Assembly (NCBI GenBank): GCA_016183435.1
Contig: JACPEQ010000046.1
Location: 1-35,306 of the forward strand
DNA length: 35,306 nt
Source: Chloroflexota bacterium
GTDB lineage: Bacteria; Chloroflexota; Limnocylindria; P2-11E
Reading direction: 5' to 3'
Below the pieces are notes generated by a model. The model did no database searches. It saw only the letters and a program-made list of their open reading frames with translations, and had not been told where the DNA came from. Position numbers and translations under genes: made by a program. This document shows, piece after piece, positions 8,294 through 15,156 of the stretch. Numbering within the stretch: the stretch's first letter is position 1; every line of letters begins with the position of its first letter.

Positions 8294-9223
8294 ATGAAGA
8301 GCAAGCCGAGCCGACTGGCGCTCCTCGTTCTCCCCGCGATCCTCCTCGCCGCCTGCGCGACGGCGAGCGCCCCGACGGCCGCCCCGGCCGGCGGCCGGGA
8401 CGCGTCGCTTGTCGGCGGAGACCCAGGCTTCGCGGTCGGCGCGCCGAACGCGCTCCCGGAGGCGCAGCGCACCGACGTGAAGGCCGCGAGCGGCAACGGC
8501 GCACCCGCCCCGATCCCCGTCCCGCAGGCCTTCGACCCCGACCGCGCCTTGATCCTCACCGCGAACGTCTCGCTCAAGGCGAAGGACGCCTGGTCCGTCG
8601 CGGATCGCGTCCAGTCGATCGCGCTCGGGCTCGGCGGCGACGTGATGTCGCTGGCGCAGTCGGGCAGCGGTGAGCACCGCAGCGCGACGCTGACCGTCCG
8701 CGTGCCGCAGGCCCGCTTCAACGACGCCCTGCGCCAGGTCCGCGAGATCGCGGACATCGAGGTCCTGACCTCGAACGTCGACGGCAAGGACGTCACGGAC
8801 CAGTTCGTCGACCTCCAGGCGCGCCTCACGGCGAAGAAGGCCGAGGAGCAGCGCTACCTCGCGCTCCTGGCCCGTGCCGAGAAGATCGAGGACATCCTCA
8901 GGATCGACAGCGTGCTCTCTCAGGTCCGCACGCAGATCGAGCAGCTCACGGCGCAGGTGAACTCGATCAAGGCGCGGACGACCTACTCGACGATCGTGGT
9001 GCAGATCTCGCCGGTCGGGCCCCTGCCGGTGCCGACGCCCGACCCGAAGGCGTACGACCCGTCGAAGACGGTCGAGCGCGCGGTCACGGCGCTGGTGTCA
9101 CTCCTGCGCTACGCCACCGATGCGGCGATCTGGGCCCTCGTGTTCGGGTGGATCCCGCTGGTCCTCTTCGGCCTCGTCCTCCTCATGTCGCGCACGCGCG
9201 CGCGGATGGCCCCGACCTCATAG
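8294..9223 (+). CDS. DUF4349 domain lipoprotein with C-terminal transmembrane helix
   Basis: A 309-residue protein with a signal peptide and lipobox LLAAC (Cys 21), a Pro/Ala-rich spacer to about residue 75, and then the DUF4349 pattern. That pattern starts with a strand like ALILTANVSLKAKD and LTVRVPQARF, runs through a coiled-coil-forming helix (about 165-225, rich in Glu/Lys/Leu heptads), and ends with TTYSTIVVQI. A hydrophobic segment near 275-300 and a basic tail RTRAR close the protein. The start is supported by GGAGGT five bases before ATG. Function of DUF4349 is not established; the architecture suggests an envelope protein held at both ends. It is separated by 50 bases from the preceding lipoprotein and may be cotranscribed. 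Confidence 0.82.
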   Translation: MKSKPSRLALLVLPAILLAACATASAPTAAPAGGRDASLVGGDPGFAVGAPNALPEAQRTDVKAASGNGAPAPIPVPQAFDPDRALILTANVSLKAKDAWSVADRVQSIALGLGGDVMSLAQSGSGEHRSATLTVRVPQARFNDALRQVREIADIEVLTSNVDGKDVTDQFVDLQARLTAKKAEEQRYLALLARAEKIEDILRIDSVLSQVRTQIEQLTAQVNSIKARTTYSTIVVQISPVGPLPVPTPDPKAYDPSKTVERAVTALVSLLRYATDAAIWALVFGWIPLVLFGLVLLMSRTRARMAPTS

Positions 9224-9237
9224 GCCTCTTTCTCGTC

Positions 9238-9261
9238 GGCGGTCGCCCTTCGGGCGCCGCC
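9238..9261 (+). terminator. GC-rich hairpin 14 bases after the DUF4349 gene
   Basis: GGCGG-(T)-CGCCC pairs with GGGCG-CCGCC around a TTC loop: ten base pairs with one bulged T. There is no downstream T run, as is common for terminators in very GC-rich genomes. Position right after a stop codon supports a termination or mRNA 3'-end role. Confidence 0.5.
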
Positions 9262-9291
9262 TCAGGCCGCGGGCGCCTCCACCTCCCAGCG

Positions 9292-9319
9292 GACGGCCCG
9301 TGCTCGAGCACGGGCCGTC
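9292..9319. repeat. Perfect 28-bp palindrome upstream of the HD-domain gene
   Basis: GACGGCCCGTGCTC is followed immediately by its exact reverse complement, with no spacer. In RNA it would fold as a 12-bp stem with a TCGA loop; in DNA it could bind a dimeric protein or terminate transcription in both directions. It lies 25-52 bases before the HD gene start at 9345. No T run follows. A second terminator or an operator are both possible. Confidence 0.5.
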
Positions 9320-9344
9320 GGATCTTGTGGCAACCTTGGCCGCG

Positions 9345-9944
9345 ATGCTCCACGAGCAGCTCGCTCGGGCCTTCCCGGATCTTGCGCGGATAGAGGACAA
9401 GCGGCTGCGCGACGCCGTCGCGGACCAGTGGCGCTACGTCGGCGAATGCAACCCGATCCACACGGACCTCGAGCGCATCCCCGCGCACCCGTCCCTTCCC
9501 GTCGAGCGCTACGGCAGCCTCGCGGCCCACATCCGCGCGCAGCTGGCGCTCTCGCGGACGCTGGTGCCGACCTACGCGAAGGAGTGGAACATCCAGCTGT
9601 CCCTCGACCACTTCCTGGCGTGCGCGCTGGTCCACGACTCCGCCAAGGTGATCGAGTTCGTCGAGCAGGACGGCGCGCTCGTCGCGACGCCGGGCTTCGA
9701 CCACGCCTACGAGGGCGCGAAGATCGCGCTCCAGGTCGGGTTCCCGCGCGAGGTCGCGCACATGATCTCGGTGCACACGTACCTCGGGGCCAAGCGGCTG
9801 CCGCGGACCGCGGCCGCCCAGCTGTTCCAGTTCCTCGACCCGATCTGCCTCCCGGTCTTCCCGGAGCTGGGGAAGAGCGCCGTCGAGCGCCACCTCGAGG
9901 CGAACAAGTGGGTCGCGCCCCCGGCGCCGGAGGATCTGCCATGA
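9345..9944 (+). CDS. HD-domain protein (putative metal-dependent phosphohydrolase)
   Basis: A 199-residue protein. ATG 9345 was chosen; GTG 9327 in the same frame would add six residues, and neither has a clear Shine-Dalgarno. The HD signature is ALVHDSAK (H97-D98), with further histidines at H89 and in FDHAYEG and SVHTYLG, placed as in HD superfamily hydrolases acting on nucleotides or cyclic nucleotides. The N-terminus is helical (LARAFPDLARIEDKRLRD). Substrate is unknown. It ends in CCATGA, where ATGA opens a six-codon mini-ORF that leads into the acetyltransferase gene, so translation of the two is probably linked. Confidence 0.72.
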   Translation: MLHEQLARAFPDLARIEDKRLRDAVADQWRYVGECNPIHTDLERIPAHPSLPVERYGSLAAHIRAQLALSRTLVPTYAKEWNIQLSLDHFLACALVHDSAKVIEFVEQDGALVATPGFDHAYEGAKIALQVGFPREVAHMISVHTYLGAKRLPRTAAAQLFQFLDPICLPVFPELGKSAVERHLEANKWVAPPAPEDLP

Positions 9945-9961
9945 GCGAGGCGCTCCCGTGA
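9941..9961 (+). other. Six-codon mini-ORF (MSEALP) bridging the HD and GNAT genes
   Basis: ATG 9941 overlaps the HD stop as ATGA, and its own TGA 9959-9961 overlaps the GNAT GTG as GTGA. The two start contexts are near-identical (ATGAGCGAGG and GTGAGCGAGG), suggesting a short tandem duplication of a start site. It could let ribosomes re-initiate stepwise. Whether it is translated is unproven. Confidence 0.35.
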
Positions 9962-10395
9962 GCGAGGTGCGGATAAGGGACCTCACCGAGCTGGACATCG
10001 ACGGCATCACCCGCGTCGACGAGCGCATCACCGGCAGGTACCGGCCGGAGGTCTGGGAGCAGCGGGTCGTGTACTACATCCGCCGCGACGCGGACGCGCC
10101 GAAGGTCGCCGAGCAGGACGGCACGGTCGTGGGGTTCATGCTCGGCGAGGTCCGCGGCGGGGAGTTCGGTCTCGACGAGCCGACGGGCTGGATCGAGTTC
10201 TTCGGCGTCGATCCCGGCGCGCGAGGCAGTGGCGTCGGCCGCCGGCTCACCGAAGCGCTGCTCGACCACTTCCGCTCGCGCGGGGCGCGGATCACGCGGA
10301 CGATGGTCGCGACCAGGGACCGCGAGATCGACGCGTTCCTGCGCGCGATGGGCTTCAAGCCCGCGCCCCTGACGGCGCTCGAGAAGCCACTTTGA
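9958..10395 (+). CDS. GNAT family N-acetyltransferase
   Basis: A 145-residue acetyltransferase starting at GTG 9958. The acetyl-CoA binding motif A is visible as FFGVDPGARGSGVGRRL near residues 80-96 (the R-G-x-G-x-G/A type loop), followed by a helix and a late strand (ARITRTMVATRDREIDAFLRAMGF) typical of GNAT motif B. The N-terminal half begins VRIRDLTELDIDGI, like the RimI-type start. Substrate cannot be assigned: small molecule, peptide or protein amine are all possible. The coupling to the HD gene through a mini-ORF suggests joint expression. Its stop codon overlaps the operator of the next gene. Confidence 0.85.
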   Translation: MSEVRIRDLTELDIDGITRVDERITGRYRPEVWEQRVVYYIRRDADAPKVAEQDGTVVGFMLGEVRGGEFGLDEPTGWIEFFGVDPGARGSGVGRRLTEALLDHFRSRGARITRTMVATRDREIDAFLRAMGFKPAPLTALEKPL

Positions 10396-10427
10396 ATGGT
10401 CATACCATTCGCCGCTAACATCGAGCG
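10392..10427 (+). promoter_or_regulatory. Putative sigma-A promoter of the diiron oxygenase gene, leaderless layout
   Basis: TTGAAT (10392-10397), an 18-bp spacer and TAACAT (10416-10421) each match four of six consensus positions. The expected start site falls at or beside ATG 10428, so the message would be leaderless. The -35 and the first part of the spacer are covered by the GntR/FadR-type inverted repeat, which suits repression. Confidence 0.55.
10394..10410. promoter_or_regulatory. FadR-subfamily GntR operator-like inverted repeat
   Basis: GAATGGT-CAT-ACCATTC is a perfect 7-bp inverted repeat with a 3-bp spacer and contains TGGTCATACCA, which fits the known FadR-subfamily pattern TNGTNNNACNA. 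It overlaps the predicted -35 of the oxygenase gene. No GntR regulator gene lies in the window, so the binding protein must be encoded elsewhere. Confidence 0.6.
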
Positions 10428-11738
10428 ATGAGCGAGAAGCGGCTCGAGCTCCCGCGCGAGTACCACGAGGCCGTCCTGCACTGGCAGCGGCACAGCTTCC
10501 CCGACTACCCCAAGCTCGCGGAGGTCTGGGACAGGTACTTCCCGCGCGACGAGCCGTTCTGCCTGTGCGCCAAGGTCGCCGACGGCATGTCCGACGTCAT
10601 CGAGATCGGGGACCTCATCGGCGAGCCGAAGGCGACGAAGCCGGCGGACCTGCGGCCGGAGGCCGCGCGCATCCTGCTCGGCCAGATCCGCGCCCAGGCC
10701 TCCACCGAGTTCGGCTCGATCCAGCAGCACACCGGCACCTTCCAGCGCGCGAGCGACCCGCAGGACCAGGCGTGGGTGCTGCGCGTCATGGCCGAGGAGC
10801 TGCGCCACGGCTACCAGATGATCCACCTGCTCACCAGCACGGACTGGTCGCCGGTCACCGATACCACACCCGCCGACATGGTCGAAGAGATCCTGAGCAT
10901 GCAGACCGGCTCGCACGTGCTGGCGGCGTTCAATCTCGAGTTCGACAGCTTCACCGACAACGTCGTGTTCGCCGCGTTCATCGACCGCGTCGGCAAGTAC
11001 CAGCTGACGATGCAGAAGGTGTCGTCGTACGCGCCGTACGCGACGAGCATGCCGCCGATGCTGAAGGAGGAGGCATTCCACCTCGCCGCGGGCGTCGTGC
11101 CGCTGCGGCGCTGGGTGGAGGCCGCCGCGCGCGGCGACGCCCTGGTGGGCATGGACGCCATCCGGAAGGCCTGCACCAAGTGGTTCTGCCGGGGACTCGA
11201 GATGTTCGGTGACGACCGGCCGGACTCGCACGGTGGCGAGGACTCGGTCCGGCTCGGCCTGAAGGACATGACCAACCGCCAGGCGCAGGACGCATACATC
11301 GCCGAGGTCGGCCAGATGCTCGACGATCTCAACGAGCGCTACGTGCGCGCCAAGCGGCCCGACCTCTCACGGGACGACGCCGCTGCGCTGTACGAGCGCG
11401 TGAAGCAGGGTCGCAGCGGCGAGGGCGGGGTCGAGTGGACGGACCTGCTGCGCCTGCCGGACCGGCGCTTCTTCCGCCGCCGCGGCGACGGTGCGTTCCA
11501 GATGTGGGGCTTCGACGGCGAGCGGTTCGACGATCCCGAGAAGTGCATCGCGCACGTCGCGTCGCACCTGCCCGAGGCGTACCGCGCGTCCGTGGACGTG
11601 CGGCACTGGGCCGACATGCTGCGCAACGTCCACTCCGGCGAGGTCGCGCTCAAGGACGCCATCAAGAGCATGCCGCGCCTCGCGCGCGTCGGCGGCCCGT
11701 GCCCATGCTCACGGTCCGTTCGGTGGGTGAGCGTGTAA
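10428..11738 (+). CDS. BoxB/PaaA-like ferritin-fold diiron oxygenase
   Basis: A 436-residue protein of the phenylacetyl-CoA/benzoyl-CoA epoxidase type. Candidate diiron ligands are visible in order: E94 in STEFGSIQ, E124 and H127 in EELRH, E171/D173 in LEFDSF, and E215 and H218 in EEAFH. Such enzymes use O2 to form a ring epoxide on an aromatic CoA thioester, with a separate reductase. Length lies between PaaA (about 310) and BoxB (about 475). No other box or paa gene lies nearby, so it is an orphan here. The C-terminus ends in an unusual GGPCPCSRSVRW. A FadR-type operator fits control by an acyl-CoA or acid ligand. The substrate could differ from benzoyl- or phenylacetyl-CoA. Confidence 0.75.
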   Translation: MSEKRLELPREYHEAVLHWQRHSFPDYPKLAEVWDRYFPRDEPFCLCAKVADGMSDVIEIGDLIGEPKATKPADLRPEAARILLGQIRAQASTEFGSIQQHTGTFQRASDPQDQAWVLRVMAEELRHGYQMIHLLTSTDWSPVTDTTPADMVEEILSMQTGSHVLAAFNLEFDSFTDNVVFAAFIDRVGKYQLTMQKVSSYAPYATSMPPMLKEEAFHLAAGVVPLRRWVEAAARGDALVGMDAIRKACTKWFCRGLEMFGDDRPDSHGGEDSVRLGLKDMTNRQAQDAYIAEVGQMLDDLNERYVRAKRPDLSRDDAAALYERVKQGRSGEGGVEWTDLLRLPDRRFFRRRGDGAFQMWGFDGERFDDPEKCIAHVASHLPEAYRASVDVRHWADMLRNVHSGEVALKDAIKSMPRLARVGGPCPCSRSVRWVSV

Positions 11739-11752
11739 GTCGAGGGCGGCAA

Positions 11753-11781
11753 GCCGGTCCGGTGTGGGGAACCGGGCCGGC
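11753..11781 (+). terminator. GC-rich hairpin after the diiron oxygenase gene
   Basis: GCCGGTCCGGT pairs with ACCGGGCCGGC around a GTGGGGA loop: 11 pairs with one G-U type pair. It starts 14 bases after the stop. No T run follows. Confidence 0.5.
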
Positions 11782-12353
11782 GGAGGAGGGGAAGGCGCCG
11801 GAGGGGTCCCAAGCGACCCGCCGTCAGGGCCCTCAGGACGCGGGAAGCACCGTAAACGCCGATCTCTCCTGGCGACCAGAGCGTTGGGTCACATTCGGGG
11901 CGACCGAACGGCCGCCGAGGAGGTGCCATCAGCGATCCGCGGATGGACCGCACACGTCCACGAACACGAGCACCCCGTCCACCAGGGCGCGCCCGTCTGA
12001 GAAGGAGACCGACCAAGAAAGGCCCGAGCGATCTGTCGCCGCTCCGAGATGGTGTCTGACTTCGCATCTCGGTCGGTGGGACCGGCCCTTGATACCGTCT
12101 CCGGCCGTCTTTGATGCCGTCCCCAAGGCCGATCCTCGTTGATGGGATCTCCGTTCGACCGGCCTCTTGACAGACCCCTCGGGTCGGTGACCCACGCTAC
12201 GACGGGCTCGTTCGCTGTGGAAGGGTCGAACGTCCCCGCCGTGACCGACCTGATGCCGGGGATCGAAGCGGATCGTGGATAACTGCTGCCGACCGACGCG
12301 GGAGGTTCGACCCTGTCCATCCTCGCGTGTCCGCATGAGACTCGCTGGTGCGC
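11782..12353. other. Large intergenic region, first copy of the repeat element inside
   Basis: No frame in this stretch looks like protein: the listed ORFs have runs of Arg/Gly/Pro and no recognisable fold. It contains repeat element copy A (12001-12186), one TTATCCACG site on the minus strand at 12274-12282, and weaker GTCCAC-type matches near 11955-11980. I see no tRNA: the GGTTCGACCC near 12304 lacks a pairing T stem. Confidence 0.5.
12001..12186. repeat. Intergenic repeat element, copy A
   Basis: This stretch matches 21500-21700. Both begin GAAGGAG, then share CCCGAGCGAYCTG (12023 and 21524), then carry the iterated TTGAT-N4-TCTC-like motif (12088-12104, 12109-12124, 12137-12153) and finish with the identical CAGACCCCTCGGGTCG (12171-12186). 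Ungapped comparison of 12081-12124 with 21583-21626 gives 34 of 44 matches by eye, with most differences being transitions. The last part folds as GACCC-CTC-GGGTC. No transposase or terminal repeats accompany it. Confidence 0.7.
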
Positions 12354-12563
12354 ATGGCGAAGCGGCGATCCGAGCAGCCGCGCACGTTCACTGAGACGCC
12401 GTCGAAGCGTGCGCTGCGCGGGGCGCAGCAGGTCGCGCGGCACGACATGGAGCGCGGTGTGACGAGCCGCGCGCGCAAGAGCGTTCAGGGGCGCGAGACG
12501 ACGCCCGATCCGCGCCACGGAGGCCGGCCGGGTCAGCGCAGCTCGAAGTGGCAGCCGCCGTAG
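12354..12563 (+). CDS. Possible small basic protein, 69 residues
   Basis: This frame (MAKRRSEQPRTF...) runs from ATG 12354 to TAG. I do not recognise it. Support for coding is base composition: by eye nearly nine of ten codons end in G or C, like the real genes around it, whereas the flanking intergenic DNA does not show this. The product is rich in Arg, Lys, Gln and Ser with few hydrophobic residues, so it would be disordered and nucleic-acid-binding in character. An in-frame GTG lies two codons upstream. No Shine-Dalgarno is visible. It precedes the YbaK-archease-RtcB genes on the same strand by 112 bases. It could be spurious. Confidence 0.4.
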   Translation: MAKRRSEQPRTFTETPSKRALRGAQQVARHDMERGVTSRARKSVQGRETTPDPRHGGRPGQRSSKWQPP

Positions 12564-12675
12564 ACGCGCGACGAGCAGATGGTCCGGCGCGATGACCTCC
12601 GTTCGATGCCGCGTCGCCAGATGGCACTTGAGGCCCGCCGGCCGGCGCGCCAACGTCGTGTCGTGGAGGTGTGCG

Positions 12676-13209
12676 GTGGAATGCAGCGAGCGGCTCCAGT
12701 CCTATCTACGTGAGAGCAACGTCCCATTCCAGCTGGTCGAGCATCCGGTCGCGTACACCGCCCAGGAGGTCGCCGCCTCCGAGCACGTGCCGGGTCGGAT
12801 GTTCGCGAAGGTCGTGATGGTGGTCGCCGATGGTCAGTTGACGATGCTCGTCCTCCCCGCGATGGAGAGGGTCCGCCTCAGCGAGGTGCAGAAGGCCCTC
12901 GGGGCGAAGGAGACCAGGCTCGCGAGCGAGGAAGAGTTCGGGTCGCGCTTTCCGGACTGCGACGTCGGCGCGATGCCCCCTTTCGGCTACCTCTACGGCG
13001 TGCCGATGATCGTCGACGAGTCGCTCGCGCGGAACGAGCGCATCGTCTTCCAGCCAGGAACGCACACGCAGACGATGAGCGTGCGGTACGCGGACTACGT
13101 CCGGCTCGTCCAGCCGCGCATCGCCGAGATCGGGACCGTCGCGGAGCGCGAGCCGGCGGGCAGCATGTTCACCGAAGAGCGGCTTCGGCCGAGCACCTCG
13201 GCCCGCTGA
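12676..13209 (+). CDS. YbaK/EbsC-type aminoacyl-tRNA deacylase domain protein
   Basis: A 177-residue protein of the YbaK/ProX editing-domain family, which hydrolyses mischarged aminoacyl-tRNAs such as Ala-tRNA-Pro or Cys-tRNA-Pro. GTG 12676 is preferred because GGAGGT lies five bases upstream; the longer ORF start lacks this. Family marks are the N-terminal VPFQLVEHPVAYTAQEVA, the conserved lysine K45 in MFAKVVMVV, and the GAMPPFGYLYGVPMIVD segment. A C-terminal extension of about 25 residues (AEREPAGSMFTEER) exceeds the usual domain. It heads a probable operon with archease and RtcB, which suggests a joint role in tRNA quality and repair. The specificity cannot be read. Confidence 0.85.
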   Translation: MECSERLQSYLRESNVPFQLVEHPVAYTAQEVAASEHVPGRMFAKVVMVVADGQLTMLVLPAMERVRLSEVQKALGAKETRLASEEEFGSRFPDCDVGAMPPFGYLYGVPMIVDESLARNERIVFQPGTHTQTMSVRYADYVRLVQPRIAEIGTVAEREPAGSMFTEERLRPSTSAR

Positions 13210-13236
13210 GCGCGTCCAGCGCGCGGAGCTGGGGAC

Positions 13237-13647
13237 GTGGGCTATCGAACGACGGAACACACCGCCGACATCGGCATCGAGGCTTGGGGTGAGAGCCTCC
13301 CGCTCGCCTTCGAGGAAGCGGCGCGGGCGATGTTCTCGCTGATGGTGGACCTCGACACGGTCGCCGAGCGTGCGACCCGCACGCAGACGGTGCACGCGTT
13401 CGAGCGCGGCGACCTGCTCGTCGGATGGCTCAACGAGCTCATCGGCCTCGTTGATTCGGAGGGCCTCGTGTTCCGACGCTTCGTGGTCAGCTCGCTGACG
13501 GAGCGCGATCTCACCGCGCGCTCGTACGGCGAGCCGATCGACCCCGCGCGCCACTCGCCGCACCTCGCGGTCAAGGCGGCCACCTATCACCGGCTCGCGC
13601 TCGACGATGGTCCGCCTGCGCGCGTGCACGTCGTGCTGGACATCTAG
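13237..13647 (+). CDS. Archease, RtcB activator
   Basis: A 136-residue archease. Archease speeds guanylylation and multiple turnover of the RNA ligase RtcB. GTG 13237 gives the family's usual N-terminus: GYRTTEHTADIGIEAWG, with the HTAD metal-site aspartate near residue 12. Other marks are FEEAARAMFSLM, a central LLVGWLNELIGL helix, KAATYHRL and the terminal VLDI with its aspartate. It lies 27 bases after the YbaK gene and two bases before rtcB. This tight pairing with rtcB is well known and makes the assignment firm. Confidence 0.93.
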   Translation: MGYRTTEHTADIGIEAWGESLPLAFEEAARAMFSLMVDLDTVAERATRTQTVHAFERGDLLVGWLNELIGLVDSEGLVFRRFVVSSLTERDLTARSYGEPIDPARHSPHLAVKAATYHRLALDDGPPARVHVVLDI

Positions 13648-13649
13648 CG

Positions 13650-15107
13650 ATGACCGTGTCCGTCGCCGCGCGCCTCGAGCCGATCGACGGCTGCCGCTGG
13701 CGGCTGCCCCGAGGAAGCCGGCCCGGCATGCACGTCCCCGGGATCGTGTACGCGGACGCCGCCATGGCGGCGGAGCTCGAGCACGATCCGGCGCTCGACC
13801 AGGTGGCCAACGTCGCGACGTTGCCGGGGATCGTTCGGGCATCGCTCGCGATGCCCGACATCCACTGGGGATACGGGTTCGCGATCGGCGGCGTCGCCGC
13901 GTTCCGCCTGAGCGACGGCGTCGTCGCCGCGGGCGGGGTCGGCTACGACATCAACTGCGGGACACGGATCATCCGCACGACCCTGACGCGGTCGGATCTG
14001 GAGGCCGTGACCGATCGGCTCGCCGACGAGCTCGCCCAGCGGGTGCCGGCGGGCCTCGCGTCACAGGGTCCGACGGCGCGCGCCGGGTCCGAGCTCGACG
14101 CCATCCTCCGCGGTGGCGCGCGGTGGGCGGTGGAGCACGGGCTCGGCTGGCCGGACGACCTCGAGACCTGCGAAGAGCGAGGAGCGATGGACGGTGCGGA
14201 TCCCGGTCTCGTGTCCGCACGCGCCAAGGAGCGCGGCCGTGGACAGCTCGGGTCACTGGGCTCGGGGAACCACTTCGTCGAGGTCGAGGCCGTCGATGAG
14301 GTCTTCGACGACCGCGTCGCCGCGGCATTCGGCGTCAGCACGGGCCAGATCGTCGTCTTCCTGCATACCGGCTCACGCGGCCTCGGACACCAGGTCTGCA
14401 CGGACTTCCTGGGTGTGATGGGGGATGCGGCACGCCGGAGCGGCATCCAGCTGCCGGACCGCCAGCTGGCGTGCGCCTACATCCGCTCCAAAGAGGGCCA
14501 GGAGTACCTCGCGGCGATGCGCGCGGCGGCGAACTTCGCCTGGGCGAACCGCCAGGCCATCACGCACGCCGTGCGCGGGGCATTCACCGCGGTCTTCCGG
14601 CGAAGTGCGGACGCGCTCGGGATGTCGGTCCTCTACGACGTGGCGCACAACATCGCCAAGGTCGAGCGGCACGCCGACGACGGCGAGAGCGTCGAGGTGC
14701 TCGTCCACCGCAAGGGCGCGACGCGCGCCTTCCCCGCGCACCACCCCGACGTACCGGCGCGATATGCCGCCGCCGGCCAGCCGGTCCTCATCCCCGGCGA
14801 CATGGGCCGCTACTCCTTCCTCTGTGTGGGCGCGGACGGTGCCATGCGCGAGACGTTCGGCTCGACGTGCCACGGCGCCGGACGGCGGCAGAGCCGTCAC
14901 GCGGCGCTGCGCGAGCAGCGGGGGGTCGACCTGGTCAGCCTCCTGCGCGCGAAGGGCATCACGGTGCGCGTCACGGACCGGCGCCTCCTCGGGGAGGAGG
15001 CATCCTCGGCCTACAAGGACGTGGCCTCGGTCGTGGAGGTGTGCGACCGCGCGGGGATCGCCCGCAAGGTGGCGCGCCTGCGGCCGATCATCGTCGTCAA
15101 GGGGTAG
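13650..15107 (+). CDS. rtcB: tRNA-splicing/RNA repair ligase RtcB
   Basis: A 485-residue GTP- and Mn2+-dependent RNA ligase that joins 2',3'-cyclic phosphate (or 3'-phosphate) ends to 5'-OH ends. Conserved blocks in order: MPDIHWGYGFAIGG, GYDINCGTR (about residue 100; Asp and Cys metal ligands), GSLGSGNHFVEV, HTGSRGLGHQVC, VLYDVAHN, HRKGATRAFP, GDMGRYSF and TCHGAGR (about residue 406), whose histidine receives GMP. All key residues are present. Start ATG 13650, two bases after the archease stop. In bacteria RtcB usually repairs stress-cleaved tRNA or rRNA; the YbaK neighbour fits a tRNA theme. No sigma-54 regulator RtcR is present. Confidence 0.95.
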   Translation: MTVSVAARLEPIDGCRWRLPRGSRPGMHVPGIVYADAAMAAELEHDPALDQVANVATLPGIVRASLAMPDIHWGYGFAIGGVAAFRLSDGVVAAGGVGYDINCGTRIIRTTLTRSDLEAVTDRLADELAQRVPAGLASQGPTARAGSELDAILRGGARWAVEHGLGWPDDLETCEERGAMDGADPGLVSARAKERGRGQLGSLGSGNHFVEVEAVDEVFDDRVAAAFGVSTGQIVVFLHTGSRGLGHQVCTDFLGVMGDAARRSGIQLPDRQLACAYIRSKEGQEYLAAMRAAANFAWANRQAITHAVRGAFTAVFRRSADALGMSVLYDVAHNIAKVERHADDGESVEVLVHRKGATRAFPAHHPDVPARYAAAGQPVLIPGDMGRYSFLCVGADGAMRETFGSTCHGAGRRQSRHAALREQRGVDLVSLLRAKGITVRVTDRRLLGEEASSAYKDVASVVEVCDRAGIARKVARLRPIIVVKG

Positions 15108-15116
15108 GGCGTCGCG

Positions 15117-15150
15117 CCGTCCGGGCGTGCTTGCGCGCTGACCTGGACGG
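15117..15150. terminator. Inverted repeat between convergent rtcB and the GerW-like gene
   Basis: CCGTCC (15117-15122) pairs with GGACGG (15145-15150), with a smaller GCG/CGC pairing inside. It lies between two convergent stops and could terminate both transcripts. The stem is short, so confidence is low. Confidence 0.3.
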
Positions 15151-15156
15151 GAGACT

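Noticed and set aside
12296-12320. GGTTCGACCC resembling a tRNA T loop
   Set aside because: The flanking bases do not form a T stem, and no acceptor, D or anticodon arms can be laid out.
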